From Bacteroidales bacterium (GTDB lineage Bacteria > Bacteroidota > Bacteroidia > Bacteroidales > GCA-2748055), in NCBI GenBank assembly GCA_029934875.1, contig JAOZLK010000336.1, positions 1 to 5,484 of the forward strand: a DNA stretch of 5,484 nt, written 5' to 3'. This document shows positions 1-5,484 of the stretch, piece after piece (the first letter of the stretch is position 1; the number at the start of each line of letters is the position of its first letter). The notes below the pieces were generated by a model. That model had not been told where the DNA came from. It saw nothing but the letters and a program-made list of their open reading frames with translations, and made no database searches. A program made the position numbers and the translations under genes.

Positions 1-859
1 CGAACCTGGTCTGAATGTGAAGGCCGGGGAATACCTGCTTGAGGTAAACGGAAAGAATCTTACAGCTGCTGAGAACCTCTACATGCCCTTTGAAAATACC
101 TCGGGCAAGATCGTGGAGCTTTCAGTGGGACCCAATGCCGACGGATCGGCTTCAAGGATTATCCAGGTAGTACCCATTGGCAATGAGAGCTCGCTGCGCA
201 ACCGCGACTGGGTGGAAGGCAATCTGAAGAGGGTGCATGAAGCCACCGACGGACAGGTAGCCTATGTATATGTACCCAACACGGCAGGAGCCGGACATGA
301 GTACTTCAAGCGTTATTTCTTTCCGCAGGCAAATAAGAAGGCCATCATTGTGGATGAACGCTACAACGGGGGTGGATTGCTGGCCGACTACTATATCGAC
401 ATCCTGCTGAGGCCCTACCAGGCCCACTGGAATATGCGCTATGGACAGGACCTGAAATCGCCCAGCGCATCCATACAGGGACCCAAGGTGATGATCATCG
501 ATGAGAATGCCGGATCGGGTGGCGACATGCTGCCCTATATGTTCAGGAAGTTCGATGTGGGAACCATGGTGGGTAAGCGCACCTGGGGCGGCCTGGTGGG
601 CGTGCTCGGCTTCCCTGAAACCGTGGATGGGGGATCCTTTACCGCTCCCAACGTGGCCATCTGGACCGAAGACGGAGGTTTCATTGTCGAGAACGTGGGC
701 GTGGCCCCCGACATCGAAGTGGAACAGACCCCGGCCGACGTGATCAGTGGTCGTGACCCGCAGCTGGAAAAGGCCATTGAGGTGGCCCTGAAACAACTGC
801 AGGAAAATCCGCAGAAAGAAGCTGTTCGACCGCCTTACCCCATCAGGGGCCTAAATTAG
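1..859 (+). CDS. Tricorn-like S41 family serine peptidase, C-terminal part (5' end outside window)
   Basis: The reading frame is open from the first bases (first full codon at nt 2, reading EPGLNVKAGEYLLEVNG), so the GTG at nt 17 is an internal valine and not a start. The opening residues match the carboxylate-loop end of a PDZ domain. The S41 catalytic core follows: DERYNGGG at nt 353-376, then NAGSGGDMLPY, whose serine (nt 515-517) aligns with the tricorn nucleophile. GKRTWGG comes next, then VENVGVAPD, whose glutamate (nt 689-691) fits the catalytic glutamate of tricorn. The protein ends in a proline-rich tail (RPPYPIRGLN), which I associate with bacterial tricorn homologues. Such proteins are usually around 1000 residues, with N-terminal beta-propellers and a signal peptide. 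Only about 285 residues are visible, and the tricorn histidine/serine region lies upstream. It probably degrades peptides in the envelope. The family is firm; substrate and location are inferred. The stop codon TAG overlaps the first heptad of the downstream repeat. Confidence 0.93.
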   Translation, partial: EPGLNVKAGEYLLEVNGKNLTAAENLYMPFENTSGKIVELSVGPNADGSASRIIQVVPIGNESSLRNRDWVEGNLKRVHEATDGQVAYVYVPNTAGAGHEYFKRYFFPQANKKAIIVDERYNGGGLLADYYIDILLRPYQAHWNMRYGQDLKSPSASIQGPKVMIIDENAGSGGDMLPYMFRKFDVGTMVGKRTWGGLVGVLGFPETVDGGSFTAPNVAIWTEDGGFIVENVGVAPDIEVEQTPADVISGRDPQLEKAIEVALKQLQENPQKEAVRPPYPIRGLN

Positions 860-949
860 TACCCAGTACTCAGTACTTAGTTCTCAGTAAGCAAACCTGA
901 GCACTGGGTACTGGGTACTGGGAACTGTACTGGGTACTGTTGTACTGTG
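858..949. repeat. Heptad-repeat element with two oppositely oriented arms
   Basis: The left arm (858-892) is five consecutive 7-mers: AGTACCC, AGTACTC, AGTACTT, AGTTCTC, AGTAAGC. The right arm (902-949) is built from the reverse-complement unit: CACTGGG, TACTGGG, TACTGGG, a 5-base spacer AACTG, TACTGGG, TACTGT and a decayed TACTGTG. The 12-mer GTACTGGGTACT occurs at 908-919 and 927-938. It is the exact reverse complement of 858-869. The element fills most of the gap between the peptidase and the channel gene. It encodes no visible protein. Its register-degenerate units suggest expansion by slippage or copying of a dispersed intergenic repeat family. The family name and genomic copy number cannot be judged from this window. 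Confidence 0.85.
862..922 (+). other. Long hairpin formed by the heptad arms; possible 3'-end structure or weak terminator
   Basis: Positions 862-887 pair with 897-922 around a 9-base loop (888-896). Counted by hand, the 26 positions give 22 Watson-Crick pairs, 3 G-U pairs (870/914, 877/907, 878/906) and 1 mismatch (882/902). The structure begins three bases after the peptidase stop codon. No U-run follows the stem directly; the nearest T-run is TTTTT at 954-958. A classical intrinsic terminator is therefore not convincing, and a transcript-protecting 3' structure is equally possible. The right-arm copies allow alternative pairings, including 858-869 with 927-938. Confidence 0.6.
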
Positions 950-967
950 AAGATTTTTGTAGATTTG
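940..967 (+). promoter_or_regulatory. Bacteroidota-type promoter for the mechanosensitive channel gene
   Basis: TTG at 940-942 is followed, after 17 bases, by TAGATTTG at 960-967, an exact match to the TAnnTTTG -7 element of Bacteroidota sigma-ABfr promoters. The spacing sits at the short end of the range described for these promoters. The -7 box ends 20 bases before the ATG at 988, so transcription would begin roughly 10-16 bases upstream of the start and give a very short leader. The -33 TTG lies inside the right arm of the heptad repeat. Confidence 0.55.
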
Positions 968-987
968 GCTAATTAAATGTTGAATAA

Positions 988-3432
988 ATGAAACGACATC
1001 TGCTTGTTCTTGTCAGCGTACTGTTAATATCGTTCGCCCCATCTTTGCTGGTATCAGGGCAAAATCCTTTGAATCCGGCCTCCCAGGAAACCACCTCCAC
1101 GGCGGATTCTATCGTTGCTCCCATACTGCCCTATGCTATTTCGGAAATATCCCTGGAGGCAAACAATACCATTAGCCTCGCTAATAAAATGGGTTCAAAC
1201 CGGATGAGCGAAGAGGAGATTGAGACTTTTAAATCAGAAATAGATTCCTTTCTCATCCCCATCGATACTTTTCTATTCGATACAACATACCTGAATCTCG
1301 GTAAGTTCACCAACTGGGATCTTGATAAAACTGAAAACAGGATCAATCTTTACCTGGGCCAGGTCACACTCAAGGAGTCGAGTATGAGCAAGCGTTATAT
1401 GGTACTGGAAGATGCTTATAGTACACTGGCTGCTACCAGGAAAAGGTGGCAAATCACAAAGAACCTGGAGGGCTTGAATGAAGTCCAGGCAACCCTTGCA
1501 GGCAGGGTGGACATGTCCATTCGGGCCATTGATTCAGTTTCTGCCTTTCTCCAGTCTGATATGGAAAACCTGCTTTTGCACACCGACCGGCTTCTCGATC
1601 GGCATAATAAGCTGACGACCTTAAAAAACGACATTCAGTCGGCCCTGCTTGTCCTGAGCCAGAGTATGTTCAAAAAGGATAACCGCGCATTGTTCAGAGA
1701 TCTTTCCCAATTAAAACAGCCTCATCTTCTCAAGGATCATGTCCAGGTGGTCAAGGGTTCAATCCAGGGTGATGTGGAGATATTCAGGAGTGAATTTCCC
1801 CATGTTATCAGAGCTGCAATAATTTTATTTATTGTCCTGATCAGCTTATTAACGTGGTTCTCTTACAACTATAAATCAGTAATCTCACAGAATAAAATTA
1901 ACCTGAAAGAGGTGCAGAGGAACCTGATTCGTTCACCCGTACTGGTCGGTATATTTTCCACCTTCATCATCATCTTTTTTTCTTACCCCGAATTACCCTT
2001 CACTTTCGGGTTGATTATTTTGTTGATCCTCAGCGCTCCCATTGCAATCCTGGCCATTCGCTTTCTAGGCAAGGGTGTGGAGTACCTGGTAATCTGGGCA
2101 GTTCTTGCTTATACCCTGTCTCTTATTTACCGTTTAAGCTTTGCACCTGACGTGCTTCAGCGGATTTTCCTCCTTGGTTTATCCGTCTTCGGTCTGGCAA
2201 TGTATGGGTGGATGCTGGTCAACAAAGCCGTGCATCAGCTTTTTAAAAACGCCGCCAGACAAAAAACGGAACGCAGTGTGTCCTTTGTTTTTTTATTGAT
2301 GATGTTTGCTGCCATTGTGGCAAATTTTGCTGGCTTTTTTAGCCTGGCCGCCTTCCTTACAATGGTCCCTTTTCAGATTACCTTCCTCCTGGTTGTAGTG
2401 AAGGTATTGGCCAGCTTTGTGAAGTTCATTTTCTATATAGGCCTGGCCAGTAATTCGCTGCTCAGGGTCAATGCGATCTCAGATTTTTACTTTACGATTT
2501 ATAAGAAACTCAGTCGCTTTGTGAACTTGTTTTTCGTGATTTTTTTCTTTACGCGTATGCTGAGGATCCTTCGGGTAAAAGAGGTTTTCCTTGCATGGTG
2601 GGAGAAGATGTTAACCACGAAGAAGATGATTGGCCAGGCTGAGATTTCCCTTGAAAGCATACTTGTTTTCGTTTTTGTGATCTGGCTTTCACTGTTTATT
2701 ACAAAGATCATAAGGTATATCCTTGAAAAGGATGTGTTTGTCAGGGTTACGGTTTCCAAAGGAATCCCGGGTACCACCATTATGATGGTGCGAATCATCC
2801 TGATTGTAGGCGGTTTCTTCCTGGCCGCTACGGCCGCTGGTATGCAACTAACCAACCTTTCCATTATTATCGGCGCCTTTTCGGTGGGTATTGGATTTGG
2901 TTTGCAGAGTATTTTCAACAACATGGTATCAGGACTTATCCTGGCATTCGAAAGGCCCATAAATGTTGGAGATGTGGTGCAGGTGGGCACCCTCATGGGT
3001 ACGGTGAAAAACATTGGTCTCAGGGCCAGCAAGGTCAAGAGTTTTGATGGTGCCGAGGTGATTGTTCCCAATGGCATGCTTATTTCGGATCAGCTCATTA
3101 ACTGGACCCTCTCGGACTCCAACCGCCGGATGGATATCCGGATAGGGGTGGCTTATGGTACTGATCCCAATGTGGTGCTGGGCATAATCAGGGAAGTGGC
3201 GTCAACGCACAAGGTGGTCAGAAAAGATCCCCCTCCCAGTGCATACTTTGTCGGATTTGGAGATAGTTCATTGGATTTCAGGTTGCTTGCCTGGGTCGAT
3301 ATTGATAACAGGCTCTCGGTTGAAAGTGAAATATATGTCAGCATTAATGACAAAATTAAAGAGGCTGGCATTGAAATTCCCTTCCCGCAAAGCGACCTGC
3401 ATATCCGTTCGGACGATACGAAGGCTGATTAA
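988..3432 (+). CDS. MscS-superfamily mechanosensitive ion channel, large MscK-like form
   Basis: The 814-residue protein is predicted to be an inner-membrane channel that opens under membrane tension and releases solutes during hypo-osmotic shock. Residues 1-24 form a signal peptide (MKRH, a hydrophobic core, then LVSG). Residues 25-270 are a polar, mostly helical extracytoplasmic domain. Hydrophobic segments lie near 273-292, 315-332, 338-357, 363-383, 391-411, 431-452, 457-486, 508-523, 555-577, 597-618 and 622-655. The pore helix and beta domain are clear: GFGLQSIFNNMVSG at 636-649, FERPINVGD at 654-662, VPNG at 693-696 and the closing IPFPQSDLHI at 797-806. The layout resembles E. coli MscK (eleven membrane segments after a periplasmic domain), but it is shorter, and small MscS is only 286 residues. 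The ATG at 988 is chosen because the signal peptide starts there and a promoter lies just before it; no Shine-Dalgarno site is seen. Ser641 stands where E. coli MscS has the inactivation glycine Gly113. Family certain; sub-type inferred. Confidence 0.95.
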   Translation: MKRHLLVLVSVLLISFAPSLLVSGQNPLNPASQETTSTADSIVAPILPYAISEISLEANNTISLANKMGSNRMSEEEIETFKSEIDSFLIPIDTFLFDTTYLNLGKFTNWDLDKTENRINLYLGQVTLKESSMSKRYMVLEDAYSTLAATRKRWQITKNLEGLNEVQATLAGRVDMSIRAIDSVSAFLQSDMENLLLHTDRLLDRHNKLTTLKNDIQSALLVLSQSMFKKDNRALFRDLSQLKQPHLLKDHVQVVKGSIQGDVEIFRSEFPHVIRAAIILFIVLISLLTWFSYNYKSVISQNKINLKEVQRNLIRSPVLVGIFSTFIIIFFSYPELPFTFGLIILLILSAPIAILAIRFLGKGVEYLVIWAVLAYTLSLIYRLSFAPDVLQRIFLLGLSVFGLAMYGWMLVNKAVHQLFKNAARQKTERSVSFVFLLMMFAAIVANFAGFFSLAAFLTMVPFQITFLLVVVKVLASFVKFIFYIGLASNSLLRVNAISDFYFTIYKKLSRFVNLFFVIFFFTRMLRILRVKEVFLAWWEKMLTTKKMIGQAEISLESILVFVFVIWLSLFITKIIRYILEKDVFVRVTVSKGIPGTTIMMVRIILIVGGFFLAATAAGMQLTNLSIIIGAFSVGIGFGLQSIFNNMVSGLILAFERPINVGDVVQVGTLMGTVKNIGLRASKVKSFDGAEVIVPNGMLISDQLINWTLSDSNRRMDIRIGVAYGTDPNVVLGIIREVASTHKVVRKDPPPSAYFVGFGDSSLDFRLLAWVDIDNRLSVESEIYVSINDKIKEAGIEIPFPQSDLHIRSDDTKAD
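3429..3432. other. Shared TTAA: overlapping convergent stop codons
   Basis: The channel gene ends with TAA at 3430-3432 on the + strand. The opposing gene ends with TAA on the - strand, at 3431-3429. The self-complementary TTAA serves both. No non-coding sequence and no terminator hairpin separates the two genes. Confidence 0.9.
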
Positions 3433-4202
3433 TTCTTCATCAAAGGTTTCAGCTCCTTATTAATGGCCTTCCATTCCTTCTCACTGGTGTGCCTGATAGC
3501 CTCTTCCCTGAAGTGTGCATAATCCCGGGATCCCTGGAAGCGAAGATCACTGGACCGTTCGTAAAGCTCATGGAGCTCTTCACCGGACACGTTTTTATCG
3601 TCGAGCAGCCTTTTCTTTTCCATGTTTAGTTCAAGTGCCTCATCAATAAACTTATGTACGGTATTCTCTAAATCATCGAGGCTTTTTGTGATGGTGTCGG
3701 CTTTCGCCTGATCTTCTACATGTTTGCCTACAACTTTGTGGATGTCCCTGAAGGTATCCTGCAGGTACTCTTCGATTTTCTCTTCTCCTTTTGCAAGTTG
3801 TCGCTGCTCTTTCTTTGAGCTTTCCTTTGCCTTTTCTACAATAAGCTGCAGCTCTTCTTCGGTGATCTGTTGCTGAAACAGGAGCCTGTAATCAATTAAG
3901 GATGAGATCAGACTTACAGTTGCCTGGTAGTACGCATCATATGCCTCAAGGAATTCATCTGTGCTTTTTGACCTGTCGGAGCTTGTTTTATAAAGATTCT
4001 TCTGAAGCTTATCTTTTCCCTTCTCATATTTCTTGATCTCCTTTTCATAGCCATTTACCAGCACCAGCAGGCTGTCCTTCCGTTCCTTCTCCACCACATT
4101 TCGCCTGATTTCTCTTTTAATATGCGGAATGGACGATACAAATTCGGATTCTCCTCCACCAGTGAGGGCAATGATTACTGAAATAATAAGGCCGATTAAC
4201 AT
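3429..4202 (-). CDS. Membrane-anchored coiled-coil-rich protein of unknown function
   Basis: I do not recognise a family for this 257-residue protein. Residues 2-14 are hydrophobic (LIGLIISVIIALT), fitting a short signal anchor or signal peptide. There is no lipobox cysteine, and indeed no cysteine anywhere. The rest is highly charged and lysine/glutamate rich, with predicted long helices at about 28-72, 80-165 and 168-200 and a more basic tail (220-257). The pattern of spaced leucine, isoleucine and valine in runs such as EKEIKKYEKGKDKLQKNL suggests coiled coils. The likely topology is an N-terminal anchor with a helical domain on the outer face of the inner membrane, or a secreted periplasmic protein. 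The ATG at 4202 is the only usable start before the upstream stop; it lies 24 bases after the AI-2E family gene, so the two are probably co-transcribed. A scaffold or accessory role for the transporter is possible but not shown. Confidence 0.8.
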   Translation of the reverse strand: MLIGLIISVIIALTGGGESEFVSSIPHIKREIRRNVVEKERKDSLLVLVNGYEKEIKKYEKGKDKLQKNLYKTSSDRSKSTDEFLEAYDAYYQATVSLISSLIDYRLLFQQQITEEELQLIVEKAKESSKKEQRQLAKGEEKIEEYLQDTFRDIHKVVGKHVEDQAKADTITKSLDDLENTVHKFIDEALELNMEKKRLLDDKNVSGEELHELYERSSDLRFQGSRDYAHFREEAIRHTSEKEWKAINKELKPLMKN

Positions 4203-4226
4203 ATGCTTGGGTTTAAAATTTAAAGT

Positions 4227-5285
4227 TTAGTCCTCAAGGAGAAAGGAAATTATTTTATAAGCTACGGCCAGCAAGACCGATCCCACAAAGAGCCCCACGG
4301 GTCCTGCCATAATCATTCCGCCAATGGCCCCGAGGAGGATGGCTGGCATGGGTATATCCACTCCCTTGCCAAGGAAAATAGGTTTCAGGAAAGTATCAGA
4401 CACGCTCCACAGGATGCTCCAGATCGTAAAAACAAGGGCTGGTCCCAGGTCGTTTACACTGAAAACATACAGGGTGACCGGGACCATGACCAGGAGGGTG
4501 GGAATCTGGACAATAGCCAGGATCAGAATCAGTAATGCAAGGAGGCCGGGGGCCGGAACTTTAATGACAAACATACCTAAACCCAGGAAGATTGCCTGGA
4601 TCATAGCAATGCCTATGATACCCTGCACCACACTTCGTATGGTACCAATGGAGATAGCGGTCATCGCCTCTCCCCTGCGACCCAGAAATGCCCTGAAAAG
4701 CTTTTCTGCTGCCTTTTTCCCGGGTTCTGCATACAACAAGAGTCCTGCAGCAACAAGCAGGGAAAGGATGAAGAGCAGTATGCCAATCACTGCCTGCGAA
4801 GCCGTTTTGGTTAATTTGGGAGCCACTTCCTTGAGCTGAGGCTCGAACCTATCCAGGGTAATATTGAGACTTTCGGCGGCTTCTGACCAGATCTCGTAGG
4901 TTTTTTCCCCAATCAGGGGCCACTCTCTTACTGAAGGGTCAGGAGGCGGAGCAGTAAGGTTGTCTTCTTCAATGGCTTTGACGGTGAGTGTCACGTTTTT
5001 CACGGCAGTGGACGTAAACAGTATAGCAGGTACCACGATGACCGACACCCCGATCAGGGCAATCAATACCGCCGACACCCTGGCCCGCTTTCCCAGGAAT
5101 TTAGTAAAGCGTACATGCAGGGGATAAACACCCACTGAAATTATGATTCCCCAGACTATTGGTACAAGAAAGGGTTTTATAACATTGAAACTCAGTACCA
5201 GAATGATGCCGACAAAGGCAATACTCAGCGCCGATCGTACCGACAGCCTGACCTGATTCTCTTCGCTTTTACTTAACTGTGCCAT
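4227..5285 (-). CDS. AI-2E/PerM family membrane transporter (YdiK/TqsA-like)
   Basis: This 352-residue protein has the length and layout of the AI-2E transporter family (PF01594). Two hydrophobic segments lie near 19-33 and 36-56, with a third at 70-92. A long extramembrane region follows (about 95-160), carrying the family-type WPLIGEK at 122-128. Further membrane segments are at about 163-185, 212-240, 247-275, 281-296 and 313-348. Conserved-looking stretches include GIIGIAMIQAIFLGLG (222-237), LAIVQIPTLLVMVP (256-269), SDTFLKPIFLGKG (296-308) and the glycine-rich end GPVGLFVGSVLLAVAY (328-343). Family members include TqsA, linked to autoinducer-2 export, and members reported as Na+/H+ antiporters; substrate cannot be assigned from sequence. 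The ATG at 5285 is preceded by AAAGAAGG only three bases away, an SD-like match that is too close to be convincing. It is the first gene of a probable two-gene unit with the coiled-coil protein. Confidence 0.93.
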   Translation of the reverse strand: MAQLSKSEENQVRLSVRSALSIAFVGIILVLSFNVIKPFLVPIVWGIIISVGVYPLHVRFTKFLGKRARVSAVLIALIGVSVIVVPAILFTSTAVKNVTLTVKAIEEDNLTAPPPDPSVREWPLIGEKTYEIWSEAAESLNITLDRFEPQLKEVAPKLTKTASQAVIGILLFILSLLVAAGLLLYAEPGKKAAEKLFRAFLGRRGEAMTAISIGTIRSVVQGIIGIAMIQAIFLGLGMFVIKVPAPGLLALLILILAIVQIPTLLVMVPVTLYVFSVNDLGPALVFTIWSILWSVSDTFLKPIFLGKGVDIPMPAILLGAIGGMIMAGPVGLFVGSVLLAVAYKIISFLLED

Positions 5286-5302
5286 ATACCTTCTTTAGAG
5301 TG

Positions 5303-5331
5303 TGAATGTATTTAAAGAAGAAAAATACAAA
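5303..5331 (-). promoter_or_regulatory. Weak candidate promoter for the AI-2E family transporter operon
   Basis: On the - strand, TTTG (5331-5328) is followed after 17 bases by TACATTCA (5310-5303). This matches the TAnnTTTG -7 element at four of its six fixed positions. The spacing and the distance to the ATG (17 bases) resemble the better promoter before the channel gene. The region is AT-rich, so a chance match is quite possible. The whole gap 5286-5351 holds nothing else that I can support. Confidence 0.3.
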
Positions 5332-5351
5332 TTATTTTATCAATTGACTCG

Positions 5352-5484
5352 CTAATACCGCTCGAAGAGGATTCCCTTTGTGCGCCCGTTGGATGCTGCA
5401 AATCCGCTCACCTTACCTGCATCATCCTTCATAAAGGCCAACTCGCCAATGAAGAATACATCACCCTTATAGACATCCTCCTTG
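5352..5484 (-). CDS. C-terminal fragment of a protein, possibly a serine hydrolase (5' end outside window)
   Basis: Reading the - strand from the right edge gives 43 codons ending in TAG at 5354-5352. The sequence contains KGDVFFIGELAFMKDDAGKV and then SGFAASNGRTKGILFERY at the end. It reads as a beta-strand-rich tail with a D-x-x-G-K-V-x-G-F turn, a small-residue strand, an NGR turn, and a final strand ending in F-E-R. Endings of this shape occur in the small C-terminal domain of secreted beta-lactamase-family serine hydrolases (DUF3471-like), but 43 residues cannot settle that. Coding is supported by the even mix of residues and the clean stop 66 bases before the transporter start. It could share a transcript with the transporter, though the AT-rich gap argues for a separate promoter. 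Confidence 0.65.
   Translation of the reverse strand, partial: KEDVYKGDVFFIGELAFMKDDAGKVSGFAASNGRTKGILFERY

Noticed and set aside
152..796. A 214-codon open frame on the - strand opposite the peptidase
   Set aside because: The + strand frame has clear PDZ and S41 motifs. The antisense protein is rich in histidine and glycine, as expected for the complement of a GC-rich gene, and shows no domain.
858..949. CRISPR-like array
   Set aside because: The units are 7 bases long and lie head to tail without unique spacers, and no cas gene is visible.
977..991. Tiny leader ORF (ATG TTG AAT AAA TGA) overlapping the channel start
   Set aside because: Four sense codons in an AT-rich leader are expected by chance, and there is no attenuator-like structure after it.
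1..2000. Base composition step between the peptidase and the channel gene as a sign of horizontal transfer
   Set aside because: Sample rows differ (38 of 60 G+C at 541-600 against 20 of 60 at 1801-1860). However, the low row codes for a membrane segment with T-rich codons, and another channel row (3181-3240) has 33 of 60. Protein content explains most of the contrast.
2499..3077. A 192-codon open frame on the - strand opposite the MscS core
   Set aside because: It is the shadow of the strongly conserved channel pore and beta domain. Its threonine/isoleucine/proline-rich composition is typical of antisense to a membrane protein.
4324..4839. A 171-codon open frame on the + strand opposite the AI-2E family gene
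   Set aside because: The - strand gene is a full-length family match. The + frame is arginine and proline rich with no recognisable motif.
4227..5285. Quorum-sensing operon built on the AI-2E name
   Set aside because: The family name comes from one member. No LuxS, receptor or other signalling gene is in the window, and other members are linked to ion transport.

Overview
The window looks like a chromosomal stretch from a member of the Bacteroidota, probably an environmental or metagenomic one. This is inferred from three things: the start regions mostly lack strong Shine-Dalgarno sites; a TTG plus TAnnTTTG promoter of the Bacteroidota type stands before the second gene; and the predicted proteins are of types common in that phylum. 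There are no RNA genes, insertion sequences or CRISPR arrays.

Layout from left to right. (1) The 3' end of a tricorn-like S41 serine peptidase on the + strand, cut by the window edge, with its catalytic serine and glutamate regions visible. (2) A 128-bp gap largely filled by a heptad-repeat element. CCCAGTA-type repeats are followed by TACTGGG-type repeats, so a transcript could fold into a hairpin of about 26 positions. The element starts inside the peptidase stop codon and runs into the promoter of the next gene. (3) A complete 814-residue MscS-superfamily mechanosensitive channel on the + strand, with a signal peptide, a helical extracytoplasmic domain, about eleven membrane segments and a C-terminal MscS core. 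(4) On the - strand, converging on the channel and sharing a TTAA at the two stop codons, a 257-residue membrane-anchored, charged, coiled-coil-rich protein of unknown function. (5) Just upstream of it, in the same - strand transcription unit, a 352-residue AI-2E/PerM-family membrane transporter. (6) At the right edge, the last 43 codons of another - strand gene, which may be the tail of a secreted serine hydrolase.

Most of the window is ordinary envelope biology: an exported peptidase, an osmotic safety valve, a polytopic transporter and a membrane-tethered helical protein. The transporter and coiled-coil protein probably form a two-gene operon. A functional link between that operon and the convergent channel gene is only suggested by position. 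The least explained elements are the heptad inverted repeat and the unrecognised coiled-coil protein. I do not see clear evidence for a wholly new multi-gene system.
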